A stretch of 64,000 nucleotides of DNA from Myxococcales bacterium (lineage in GTDB: Bacteria > Myxococcota_A > Polyangia > Polyangiales > Ga0077539): assembly GCA_016792845.1 (NCBI GenBank), contig JAEUKH010000017.1, forward strand, positions 1 to 64,000, written 5' to 3'. Position numbers and translations under genes: made by a program. This document shows, in pieces, positions 1-8,019 of the stretch (position 1 is its first letter; each line of letters opens with the position of its first letter). The notes below the pieces were generated by a model. The model was not told the origin of the DNA and did no database searches. It saw only the letters and a list, made by a program, of their open reading frames with translations.

Positions 1-84
1 GAGGGCGGTGCGAGCCACAGGGGGTGAGGTCACGCCTGCCGCGAGGGCGGTGCGACCCCAAGGGGGTGAGGTCACGCCGGGCGC
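1..84. repeat. Two tandem 42-bp intergenic repeat units
   Basis: Two adjacent 42-bp units start at 1 and 43. Each opens with GAGGGCGGTGCGA and contains GGGGGTGAGGTCACGCC. A shorter relative, GGGGGTGAGGTCGTGCG, lies near 144-160. The same GGGGGTGAGGTC word forms the outer part of the palindromic elements at 5747-5995 and 38025-38211, so this looks like a partial or decayed member of that intergenic family. The array may continue to the left of the window. No gene is visible in 1-206. Confidence 0.6.
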
Positions 85-206
85 CGATCGGCACTCAAGC
101 TCGCAAACACAGAGAAAATCCGCGGGTAAACCTCAGCCTGACAGGGGGTGAGGTCGTGCGCCCTCCCGCCCCCTCCGTCGAGGCAGCGGCCCTTGCAGAC
201 ACAGAC

Positions 207-1256
207 TCAGAGGCCCTTGAGGATGCCCCCGTCGACGAGCATCCGGACGGCGCCCTCGGGCACCTCTTGGCCCGCCCGGCGCCGCGCCTCGGCCATCGCC
301 TCCTCGGTCGGACGCCCGTCGAAACAAGGCAACAGCTCCCAAAGCGCCCGCGGCACGTCGAGCGGATCGAGGTGGCTGTAGCCCTGAACCCGCACCGCCT
401 CGTCACCCAGGCTCAGCACCATCACCCGCCCCAGACCGAGCCGCGCCGGGAGGCTGTCGTCGCCCAACTGCGCGCCCGCCGCCCCGAGCACCGCGAGCAT
501 GGCGCGGGCGTCGCTCCCGGCGGTGTCGAGCACGGCGTCGGGGTGCATCGCCTCGGCCTCCGCCGCGCACGCACGGAAGAAGCCCTCTGGGTCGCCCTCC
601 CACGGCCCCCAGAGCTGCCCCCGGGCGCCGTCGAGGGCCACGTCGGGGCGCGCCATCGCGTGGGCGCGGTCAAGGGGGATCAGCAGCGCCAGACCCTCGG
701 GGGCGATGCCGAGGCGCAGCGCGAGGTGAAGGGCCAGGGCGCGCTCGACCCGCGAGAGGAACTGATGGAGGCGGTTCCAGTAGGCGAGCGAGACCGCGCC
801 GCGGGTGTGCTTGCAGTACCAGGTCGCGCAGGTTGACTCGCGATGCGCCCAGAGCGAGCAGCCGCGGGTGGCGTCGTCGAAGTGGGGGCAGCGGGCCTCG
901 CGGAGGCGCCCAAAATGCTCCGCCTCGGTGGCCCTGAGGTTCACCGCGGGGTCGACCCAAAGCCCGAGCGGCGAGAGCTCGCGACCCTCGGCGATGCGGC
1001 GACGCAGGCTGCGCGCCCCTACGCTGTCGCGGCCGAGGCTCGCCAGGGCGCCGCCGAGGAGGAAGTTCGCGAGGCTCGGGCGAAAGGTGCAGCACTTGGT
1101 GTCGGGCAAGAACTGTAGCCCCCGGGGCGCCTCGCCCGGCGCGCCCAGCATCGCGCAGTCGCCGCAGGTGGCCTCGGTCTCGTGAGGGAGGGGCCCCACC
1201 CAATGTGCGACCCAGCGGGCCTGCACGGCCCCGAGCACGCCCTCGGGGGCCACCAT
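207..1256 (-). CDS. Cys-cluster protein of unknown function (YkgJ-like)
   Basis: 349 aa. I chose the ATG at 1256; the open frame continues upstream, but that part lies antisense to the divergent gene at 1326 and has a shadow-like composition. Cysteines cluster in the N-terminal third: a CGDC motif, a KCC motif, then single Cys residues in CPHF, GCSLW, STCATW and YCKH. This spacing resembles the metal-binding Cys cluster of YkgJ-type proteins, but I cannot assign an Fe or Zn site. The C-terminal half is Ala/Leu-rich and featureless. It is divergently arranged with 1326-1955, which also carries Cys motifs. Function unknown. Confidence 0.72.
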   Translation of the reverse strand: MVAPEGVLGAVQARWVAHWVGPLPHETEATCGDCAMLGAPGEAPRGLQFLPDTKCCTFRPSLANFLLGGALASLGRDSVGARSLRRRIAEGRELSPLGLWVDPAVNLRATEAEHFGRLREARCPHFDDATRGCSLWAHRESTCATWYCKHTRGAVSLAYWNRLHQFLSRVERALALHLALRLGIAPEGLALLIPLDRAHAMARPDVALDGARGQLWGPWEGDPEGFFRACAAEAEAMHPDAVLDTAGSDARAMLAVLGAAGAQLGDDSLPARLGLGRVMVLSLGDEAVRVQGYSHLDPLDVPRALWELLPCFDGRPTEEAMAEARRRAGQEVPEGAVRMLVDGGILKGL

Positions 1257-1325
1257 CACCGGCAAGACGCGTCGCGACACCCCCGAGACCTTGCCGGGAC
1301 GAGGGCCCTGCTGCAACGTCGAAGC

Positions 1326-1955
1326 GTGAAGCCGCCGTACGACCTCGACGCCTTGGCCGCGCGGCTCCTGCACCCGCCCTTGTCTGCGGGAGGGCGGCGG
1401 GTGAGCGCGGGGCGCGTCGTGCGGCGCTGCGAAGAGACCCTTGAGGGAGACTTTCCGCCTGAGGTGATCGCGGGCTGGTGGGTGGGCCGTCGCGCCGAGG
1501 GCGGCTACGACCAGGCCCTCGCGGCCCGCATCGCGTGGGAGACCCTCGCCACCGAGGGCATCATCGACCTCGCGTGGGTCGACGACCCCGCCCGCGCCTT
1601 CGCGCGCGACGCCCGCGACGACGTGCCCTGCCCCACCTGCGGCCGGCAGCGCGATTCGGGGTGCTGCGTGACGCTCCATCGCCGCGGCACACCCTTCACC
1701 CTGGTCGACTGCCTCACCTTCGCGCTCAACGTCGAGGGCATGCTGGCCGCCGAGGCCATCGCCCGGCAGTGGCTCCCCGAGCGGGCCGCGGTGGCCCTCT
1801 GGCAGAGCCTCGACGCACGCGAGGCGGTGTTCGTGCGCGAGCGCATGCTGGCCGCCTACCCGACCCTCGACCCGCACCCCCAGGCCCTGCTCGACACGGG
1901 GTACGGGTACTTCTCCGACGAGGCGGTGTTCATGCTGCGGGCGGCGCGACGGTAG
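1326..1955 (+). CDS. Hypothetical protein with CPxC...CC motif
   Basis: 209 aa from a GTG at 1326; the frame is open upstream to 1182, but that stretch overlaps the opposite-strand gene and looks non-coding. The sequence is hydrophilic and mostly helical in appearance, with one CPTCGRQRDSGCC patch near residues 103-115 that could bind a metal. There is no signal peptide and no membrane segment. The gene ends 19 bp before the stop of the convergent lipoprotein gene at 1975. I do not recognise a family. The shared Cys-motif character with its divergent neighbour suggests, weakly, a common promoter region and related roles. Confidence 0.6.
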   Translation: MKPPYDLDALAARLLHPPLSAGGRRVSAGRVVRRCEETLEGDFPPEVIAGWWVGRRAEGGYDQALAARIAWETLATEGIIDLAWVDDPARAFARDARDDVPCPTCGRQRDSGCCVTLHRRGTPFTLVDCLTFALNVEGMLAAEAIARQWLPERAAVALWQSLDAREAVFVRERMLAAYPTLDPHPQALLDTGYGYFSDEAVFMLRAARR

Positions 1956-1974
1956 CGGGGCGGGGCCTCGGCGC

Positions 1975-4446
1975 TCAGGGCATCGAGAGCACGAGCGGAC
2001 ACGACGAGACGATCTCGCCGCTCTGGGTGGTGAACTGCGTCGCGCCGGTGTGGTGCATGAGCCAGCGGCTCCGCGAGGGGCTCACGGTGAAGCTGCACAT
2101 GTCGCTGAGGTTGCTGAAGCTGCCCACGGTCTGGGTGAGGGCGTCGGGCACCCGGGCCCGCATGATGACGTTGCCGGCGGCGGCGCGATACACGATGTAG
2201 TGGGTGTTGTTGAAGTACTCGGCCACGCCCCAGGTGGCGAAGCTCTCGCACGCGAGGGTGGCCGGCGGGGTCATGGCTCCGAGGTCGGTGACCGCGCCCG
2301 AAGGCAGGGCGACGTCGTAGACGCGGCCGAGGGTGGTGACGAGCACGCGACCGCGGCCTGAGTAGATGCCCACCCGGGTGGTGCTGGTCTCGCTCCCGGT
2401 GAAAGTGAGCGAGCGCGAGAGGGCGATGGCGCCCGCGGTGTTGGGCACGCCCGTGGTGGCCCCGAGGGGGATGATGTGCGAGACCGAGGTGCCGTTGAGC
2501 GACGAGCCGCTCACGGGGGTGTTGGCGTTGACGCCGAAGACGTACGCCGTCTCGGTGGCGAGATCTGAGAAGAGGCCGTCGAGGATGCGCCCCACTGAGG
2601 CGACGCTCCCGAGGCTGTCGAGGTTGTGCCGGGCGGCCGAGAGGTCGCCGTTGTCGAGCACGAGCGACGAGGTGACGGCGATGCCGCCGCGGTCGTCGTT
2701 CACCACCGTGGCGTTGCTCACCGACTGGCAGCCCGTCGCGGCCAACGACTCAATGCGGAAGGTGAGCCCCCCGGGCATCACCGGCGTGCTCCCGGGCGTG
2801 ATGTTGGCCGGGCACTGCCCCACGAACTCGGCGCTCGAATTGCTCGCGAACTGGCTCGACCCCTCGTGGTGGAAGTACCACCGCTGCCGCGCCGGAGAGA
2901 CCGTAAACCCGCACAAATCGCCGAGGTTCGAGAAGGTCGTCACCGCCGTCGGGGTGCCCCCGGCGATGTTCTGCCGCACGATGGTGTTGAGGTTGCCGTT
3001 GAAGCTCGCCGCGCGGTACGTGATGTAGAGCTGTCCGCCGAAGCTCTCGGCGACGCCGTACACGCCGGGCGATTCGCACTGGTACCACCCGGGCTGGGCG
3101 AGGTTCGAGCGCGGGGTCACGGCCCCGGTGGCGTAGTCGATGTCGTAGATGCGACCCCCGGCCCAGACCAGGGCCCGCCCCGCGCCCGAGAAGAATCCGA
3201 GGCTGCCCGAGGCGGGGCTCGACCCGACCAAGATGGGCTGGCTCAGGGTCACCACGCGGCCCGTGCGCACGGCCGTCGCGCCGTCGAGCTCGATGAGGTG
3301 CGTGAGGATGCCGCCGCTCAAGGGCATCGGCGTCGTGGCGCTCACCGCGGGGGCGTACACCGTGCCCCGAGACACGTCGTGCAAGAGGGCCTGGTACACC
3401 GCGGGCACCGAGGTCGCGCTCACGAAGGTCGCGGTGTCGAAGAGCCCCAAGGCCGTGTCGCCCGAATAGAAGAGATGCGTCGACGAGAGCGCGATGGGCC
3501 CGTTGTCGTCGCCCGTCACGTTCTCGTGCGGGAGCACCTGACACGCGGTGCTGCCGAGCGATTCGATGCGCAGCTCGCCCGGGTCTGCGCCCGCGCGGCA
3601 CGCCCCGCCGATGCAGCTCTGCCCGCTCGGGCAGCGGTTGTTGCAGGCCCCGCAGTGCTCGACGTTGGCGTCGAGGGTCACGCACACGCCGTTGCAGACG
3701 GCGCCGCTGTTGGGGCAGGCGCCGACGCAGGCGCCGTTGACGCAGGTCACCGAGCCGCCGCCGGGGGCGGTGCAGGTGCGGCCGCAGGCGCCGCACGAGG
3801 TGGGCGTGGTCGAGAGGTTGGTCTCGCAGCCGTTCGAGGCGCTCATGTCGCAGTCGCCGAAGCCCGTCGCGCAGCTCGCCACGGCGCAGGCGCTGTTGAC
3901 GCAGGCGGCGGTGCCGTTGCTCACGCGGCAGACGTTTCCGCAAGCGCCGCAGTGGGCCGGGTCGCGGACGGTGGCGACGCAGGCCCCGTTGCAGAGCTGG
4001 TTCGGCGAGGGACAGCTGGTCTGGCAGTTGCCCGCGCTGCAGAGCTGCCCCGCCGCGCAGGCGCGACCGCAGGCGCCGCAGTTCCCCAGGCTCGACGCGA
4101 GGTTGACGCACTGCCCTTGGCACACGGTCTCGCCCATGGCGCACGACGGCCCCGTGTCGACCGGAGCGATCACGACGTCGACCCCGTTGCCCGTGTCGAC
4201 GGGGATGCCCGCATCGACCGCGTTGCCTGTGTCAGCGGGTGCGACGACGTCGGCGGGAGGCGCTCCGAGGTCTTCGCCGGGCTGGGGCTGATCGGTCGAG
4301 GTCGGGGTGTCGTCGCCCATCATGGCGCCGGAGTCTTCTCCCGCGTCGGAGCCGCCGCCCGAGCCTCGGGTGCCGCCGCTGCGGGCGCTACAGGCCGCGA
4401 GAGAGAGGGTGAGGGCCGCGGTGGCCCAGTGAGAGCGCTTGTTCAT
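1975..4446 (-). CDS. Cys-rich surface lipoprotein with duplicated C-terminal domain
   Basis: 823 aa. The start at 4446 gives a typical lipoprotein signal (MNKRSHWATAALTLSLAAC; lipobox LAAC near residues 16-19). An Asp/Gly/Pro-rich linker with DTGNAVDAG-like repeats runs to about residue 100. Then come five to six Cys-rich modules of the form CNGACV...HCGACGNVC up to about residue 285. The C-terminal 530 residues hold two diverged copies of one domain, beginning at ELRIESLGSTACQ and TFRIESLAATGCQ, each ending in an SFTVSPxRxRW...HHxGxxQF pattern, perhaps beta-propeller-like. This is probably an outer-surface protein; the ligand is unknown. The long upstream open frame (to 4749) lacks lipoprotein logic and was not used. 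Confidence 0.85.
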   Translation of the reverse strand: MNKRSHWATAALTLSLAACSARSGGTRGSGGGSDAGEDSGAMMGDDTPTSTDQPQPGEDLGAPPADVVAPADTGNAVDAGIPVDTGNGVDVVIAPVDTGPSCAMGETVCQGQCVNLASSLGNCGACGRACAAGQLCSAGNCQTSCPSPNQLCNGACVATVRDPAHCGACGNVCRVSNGTAACVNSACAVASCATGFGDCDMSASNGCETNLSTTPTSCGACGRTCTAPGGGSVTCVNGACVGACPNSGAVCNGVCVTLDANVEHCGACNNRCPSGQSCIGGACRAGADPGELRIESLGSTACQVLPHENVTGDDNGPIALSSTHLFYSGDTALGLFDTATFVSATSVPAVYQALLHDVSRGTVYAPAVSATTPMPLSGGILTHLIELDGATAVRTGRVVTLSQPILVGSSPASGSLGFFSGAGRALVWAGGRIYDIDYATGAVTPRSNLAQPGWYQCESPGVYGVAESFGGQLYITYRAASFNGNLNTIVRQNIAGGTPTAVTTFSNLGDLCGFTVSPARQRWYFHHEGSSQFASNSSAEFVGQCPANITPGSTPVMPGGLTFRIESLAATGCQSVSNATVVNDDRGGIAVTSSLVLDNGDLSAARHNLDSLGSVASVGRILDGLFSDLATETAYVFGVNANTPVSGSSLNGTSVSHIIPLGATTGVPNTAGAIALSRSLTFTGSETSTTRVGIYSGRGRVLVTTLGRVYDVALPSGAVTDLGAMTPPATLACESFATWGVAEYFNNTHYIVYRAAAGNVIMRARVPDALTQTVGSFSNLSDMCSFTVSPSRSRWLMHHTGATQFTTQSGEIVSSCPLVLSMP

Positions 4447-4624
4447 GGGCGCTCGGTACCACGGCCCGGGGCTGCGCAGAATGGGGGCAGCGCAGTTCGT
4501 GTCGCGATGGGGGGAGGGCGCGACGGGGCTGAGGTCGTCGCGGGTTCGTCGCTGGCAGAATGGCTTGGCGCGACGCCCAGGGTGGCAGCCGCGAGGGCCT
4601 GAGGGGGTGATGGCGCCCGCGGGG

Positions 4625-4703
4625 TGGCAGTTTGAGACGGCCGGGGTGGCACTTGGAGAGACGCCCGATGGCAGTTTGAGACCGCCCAGGGGCACTTCGA
4701 GAG
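4625..4703. repeat. Four 14-bp boxes with ~22-bp period
   Basis: Boxes at 4625-4638 and 4669-4682 both read TGGCAGTTTGAGAC. Boxes at 4647-4660 (TGGCACTTGGAGAG) and 4690-4703 (GGGCACTTCGAGAG) alternate with them, at spacings of 22, 22 and 21 bp. Weaker TGGC starts at 4561 and 4583 keep the same phase. The array fills the gap between the lipoprotein start (4446) and the stop of the gene at 4706. Periodic boxes of this kind resemble multiple transposase-binding sites at an insertion-sequence end, but no transposase is present here. Confidence 0.55.
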
Positions 4704-4705
4704 GC

Positions 4706-5611
4706 TCAGGCCGCGGGGGCGGGGTCGGCCTCTTCGTCGCTGTCTTCACCCTCGCCGAGGCCGAAGACGCGAAAGAGGGGCTTCGGAGGCGCCAGCACCA
4801 AGGTCGTGCGCCCTGCGCGTCGTGCGGCTGCGCAGGCGAGGCGCAAGCGTCGCATCTCGTAGATCAAGCGCCCCTCGGCGATGTTGACCTCGGGAGCGTC
4901 GTGCGCGCTCTGGGCGCCGACGGGGCGAGCCTTCTGCGCCCGGGCCAGCTGATCGGCGGCGCTGAGGAGGGCGGTCACCTCGGCCGCGCCGATGCGTCGC
5001 ACCCGGAAGACGGCCCCGAGGCTTGGGTCGCGCGAGGGCTGGGCGATGACCGCTTCGAGCCAGGCGGCGAGGCTGCGGAGCCGGGCCACCGCGCTGTCGG
5101 CTTCGATCGCTTTTGACACCGCCTGGGTGTCGTCGAGGGCCTCTAGCCACGCTTCGTTCTTGCCCATGGCCGAGAGCATCGCGTCGAGCACCCCGCGGCG
5201 CACACCCTCGGCGTGGAGCTCGGCCTCTCGGAGCGCGCGCAGGCTCGCCCGCCGTTCGGCGTCGGCGTCTGCGGGGCCGTTGCGCATCACCCGGTCGAGG
5301 CGTTCGATGAGGGTGACAAAGTACGAGAACGCCTCGGGCCCGATGGGCATCTCGCCGTAGCGCCGGTCGCTGAGCCCGGCGTCGATCTTCTCGGCCCAGC
5401 GCAAGGCCGCGGCGAGCACCACCGGCGAGCGGGTGGTGTCGCCGATCTTTCGGCACGCCTCGTCGGCCTCTGCCAGGAGCAGCGCGTCGATCACCTCGGG
5501 CTCCAGCGGCCGGTGTCGGGCGCGAAACCCGGCCAATCTGTCGGCCACGAGGCTCAGCACGGCGTCACGCTCTTCGTCTCGACGGACCTTCTTGTCGCTC
5601 GCTTTGACCAT
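4706..5611 (-). CDS. Hypothetical helical protein
   Basis: 301 aa from the ATG at 5611, preceded on its strand by GGAGG about 11 nt upstream; a GTG four codons earlier overlaps that site and is less likely. The protein is almost entirely charged and helix-forming, with no signal peptide, membrane segment or recognisable motif. The C-terminus is acidic (GEGEDSDEEADPAPAA). It is flanked downstream by the 22-bp-period boxes at 4625-4703 and upstream by the palindromic element at 5747. Cargo of a decayed mobile element is possible but not shown. Function unknown. Confidence 0.7.
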   Translation of the reverse strand: MVKASDKKVRRDEERDAVLSLVADRLAGFRARHRPLEPEVIDALLLAEADEACRKIGDTTRSPVVLAAALRWAEKIDAGLSDRRYGEMPIGPEAFSYFVTLIERLDRVMRNGPADADAERRASLRALREAELHAEGVRRGVLDAMLSAMGKNEAWLEALDDTQAVSKAIEADSAVARLRSLAAWLEAVIAQPSRDPSLGAVFRVRRIGAAEVTALLSAADQLARAQKARPVGAQSAHDAPEVNIAEGRLIYEMRRLRLACAAARRAGRTTLVLAPPKPLFRVFGLGEGEDSDEEADPAPAA

Positions 5612-5746
5612 GGGTAGAAGCACCTCCGACCCGAAAGAAGACAGACTTTCTGCCGACTGTGCAAGGGCCCGCTGACAGTTCGCGCGCAGGCGGCGGAGTG
5701 CGGGCCTCGCGGCGGCGTGACCTCAGGCGCGGTGGGGGGCGTGGGC

Positions 5747-5995
5747 GGCGTGACCTGGCGTGACCTCACCCCCTGGGGGATGCATGGCCCTCGCGCCCCC
5801 TCTCCCTGTCAGGAGAGGGACATTCATGGACAAGTTGAAGCGATGGACAAGTTGTAGCAACGTTCACGTTGTGTTGGTTGTGAGCAAAATAGATGTTTGG
5901 GTGATGGATTGTCACAATTTGCCCCTCTCCTGACAGGGAGAGGGGGCGCGAGGGCCATGCATCCCCCAGGGGGTGAGGTCACGCCAGGTCACGCC
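5747..5995. repeat. Palindromic element 1: perfect 73-bp inverted arms
   Basis: Left arm 5747-5819 and right arm 5923-5995 are exact reverse complements; the spacer is 103 bp (5820-5922). The inner part of each arm is CTCTCCTGACAGGGAGAG followed by a G-run and CGCG; the outer part carries GGGGGTGAGGTCACGCC. The symmetry continues imperfectly outward to about 5711 and 6032. The spacer is strikingly AT-rich compared with its surroundings and contains GATGGACAAGTTG-like sequence twice. No coding potential is evident. The whole 5612-6083 gap is filled by this element and its flanking repeats. It shares inner and outer words with the element at 38025-38211. Confidence 0.9.
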
Positions 5996-6059
5996 AGCCA
6001 CGCCCCCACCGCGGGTGAGGTCACGCCAGCCACGCCCCCACCGCGGGTGAGGTCACGCC
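5996..6059. repeat. Two perfect 32-bp tandem repeats
   Basis: Copies at 5996-6027 and 6028-6059 are identical, each running from AGCCACGCC to GAGGTCACGCC. A similar single copy in inverted orientation lies on the left side of the palindromic element (about 5711-5746). This suggests that the right flank of the element expanded by tandem duplication. Confidence 0.85.
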
Positions 6060-6083
6060 AGGCGCCGCCGCGGGGGAGGGGCG

Positions 6084-7913
6084 TCACTCGCAGCCGAAGC
6101 TGGCCGAGATGGCGCGCACGGCGCCCGACTGGAGGCGGTCGCAGCTCGCGCCGTAGAAGCGGATCTCGCGCGAGGTGGTGTCGGTGTAGTCCCACCCTGA
6201 GGTGCGGTTTCGGGCGACCACGACGCCGTCGAAGAGCACCGAGACGCGGCTCGGGTCGCTCGGAGGGGCCGAGAAGCGGTACACGCAGCTCGACGCGCTC
6301 GCGGTGATGGCCCGCAGCGCCGACTCGAACTCGGCGGTGTTGTTGGCCTCGTAAAAGCGCGTGCCGCCCGCGCGAGGGCGACCCCCCGCGTCGGCCATCT
6401 GGTTGAGCGGGGTGCGGAGGCTCGTGTCGGTGCCGGGGATGCCCAACACGAAGGTGTCTGCGCCGAGGCTCCGGAGCGTGCCGAGCCGAGAGATCACGTC
6501 GTTGACGGTGAAGCCGCAGTTCGGGGCGCCGTCGGTGGCGAGCACCACGTAGCGGCGACGGGTCGAGCGGTTGTTGCTGAAGTACACGATCACCGAGTCG
6601 AGGGCCTGGGTGGTCGGGGTCGTGCCGTTCGGGCCCCCGGCCGCGAGGTAACTCGAAATCACCGAGGCCGAAGGCGTCGTGATGGGCACCCGCGGGCTCG
6701 TCGGGACCGAACACCCGCTCGGGTCAGGGAAGATCACCAGGCCCATCGACAGGCTCGACTCAAGGCCCGGGAGCACCGCGCGCACCGCGCTGGTGAGCGA
6801 GTTCCACCGGGTGGAGCCGTCGCTGGTGCGGGCCGTCATGCTGCTCGACCGGTCGACCACGAACATCACCTCGGCGGGCGTCGAGCTGAGGGTGAAGCGC
6901 TCGCCCCCGGGCCTGCACGGCCTGCACGCGTCGGTGCCCATGCACTCGGCGTCGAGGCAGTCTGCGCGGCCGTCGCAGTCGTTGTCCATCTGGTCGTCGC
7001 AGCGCTCGGCCGAGGCCAGGGTCTGCATCTCGCAGCTGCCCCAGCGCGCGCCGATGGTGGTGCCCGGCACACACCGCTGCACGCCCGCGCGGCACACTCC
7101 CACGTTCATCGTGCCGCTCGCGCCCTCGTAACAGGGCCGGGTCTCGCCCGGTCGGCACTGACACCCGTTGTCGGGCATGCCGTCGCAGTCGTTGTCGAAG
7201 CCGTCACAAATCTCAGGCGCCGGGAGCTGCTGCCCCACACACTGGCTCCAGGTGTTTTGCCCGCCGGTGCCCATCACACAGGTCTGGTTGCCGTCGCGGC
7301 AGAGGCCCACGTTGCGCGTGAGGGGCGCGCCGCCGTAACAGCCCCGGTGCTCGCCGATGCGGCAGATGCAGCCCTCGTCGACCTCGCCGTCGCAGTCGTT
7401 GTCTTGGGTGTCGCAGACCTCGAGCCCGGGAGCGCCCGCGCCCATGCACGCCGACCAGGTGCCGAACTCGCCCTCGCCCATGCAGCTCTGCGTGCCGAGG
7501 TTGCACCGGCCGCTCCCCGCCAAGGCCGGATCGCCCTGAAAACAAGGCTGTTGGTCGCCCGGGAGGCAGGGGCAGTCTTCGTCGATGCGCCCGTCTCGGT
7601 CGTTGTCGAGGCCGTCGTCGCAGCGCTCGCGCTCGGGGCCGGTGCCCGTCGCGCCCGCGTCGCGGGGCACGCTCTGCCCGTCGCTGAGCGTGACGAAGCC
7701 TGCGTCGCGGGGTGCGGCGCCGCCCGCGTCGAGACCCCCGGCGTCGCGGGGCGTTGCGCTGCCCGCGTCGAGGCGCTGCCCGGCGTCGCGGGGTGGGGTG
7801 CCGCCGCCCCCGGGGCCTTGATCGACGGTGAGGTTGTCGGTCGGCGCGCACGCCGACACGAGGGCGCCCAACACCAACACCTGGAGACGACGTGAGGGGT
7901 CAAGAAGGGGCAT
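6084..7913 (-). CDS. vWA-domain lipoprotein with MopE-type DNDCDG repeats
   Basis: 609 aa. The ATG at 7913 has AAGGAG about 12 nt upstream. The signal peptide ends in a lipobox (LVSAC near residue 22), followed by a PRDAG-rich linker to about residue 90. Four to five repeats of CDDxxDNDCDG type follow, alternating with Cys-rich segments; such motifs occur in putative metal-binding MopE-like proteins of myxobacteria and methanotrophs. A von Willebrand A domain occupies roughly residues 340-540, with an intact MIDAS start (FVVDRSSSM, DxSxS) and ATDGAPN later. The C-terminus is a small Cys-containing beta region. Probably surface-exposed, binding metal or a protein ligand. Partner unknown. Confidence 0.9.
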   Translation of the reverse strand: MPLLDPSRRLQVLVLGALVSACAPTDNLTVDQGPGGGGTPPRDAGQRLDAGSATPRDAGGLDAGGAAPRDAGFVTLSDGQSVPRDAGATGTGPERERCDDGLDNDRDGRIDEDCPCLPGDQQPCFQGDPALAGSGRCNLGTQSCMGEGEFGTWSACMGAGAPGLEVCDTQDNDCDGEVDEGCICRIGEHRGCYGGAPLTRNVGLCRDGNQTCVMGTGGQNTWSQCVGQQLPAPEICDGFDNDCDGMPDNGCQCRPGETRPCYEGASGTMNVGVCRAGVQRCVPGTTIGARWGSCEMQTLASAERCDDQMDNDCDGRADCLDAECMGTDACRPCRPGGERFTLSSTPAEVMFVVDRSSSMTARTSDGSTRWNSLTSAVRAVLPGLESSLSMGLVIFPDPSGCSVPTSPRVPITTPSASVISSYLAAGGPNGTTPTTQALDSVIVYFSNNRSTRRRYVVLATDGAPNCGFTVNDVISRLGTLRSLGADTFVLGIPGTDTSLRTPLNQMADAGGRPRAGGTRFYEANNTAEFESALRAITASASSCVYRFSAPPSDPSRVSVLFDGVVVARNRTSGWDYTDTTSREIRFYGASCDRLQSGAVRAISASFGCE

Positions 7914-8019
7914 CGGGTCGCGGGCTCCTTTGCGAGCCCCACCACACCACGAAGCGCCACCCCGGCGGAAGCCTCAGGCGCTCAAAAAACCGCTGAAAAG
8001 CAAGGCCCTCGATGGGGGT

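Noticed and set aside
1257..1877. Upstream extension of the Cys-cluster gene
   Set aside because: Antisense to the divergent gene at 1326 and without family-like sequence.
2626..4602. Long plus-strand open frame of 658 codons opposite the lipoprotein gene
   Set aside because: It is antisense to a gene with clear signal peptide and Cys modules; its Arg/Ala/His-rich translation is typical of a GC-rich shadow.
5747..5995. CRISPR array or rho-independent terminator
   Set aside because: There is one inverted pair, not regularly spaced direct repeats, and the arms are far too long for a terminator.
6084..7913. MopE (copper-binding) orthologue
   Set aside because: The DNDCDG repeats are shared, but the protein also has a vWA domain and the motif is widespread in myxobacterial surface proteins, so copper binding is not supported.
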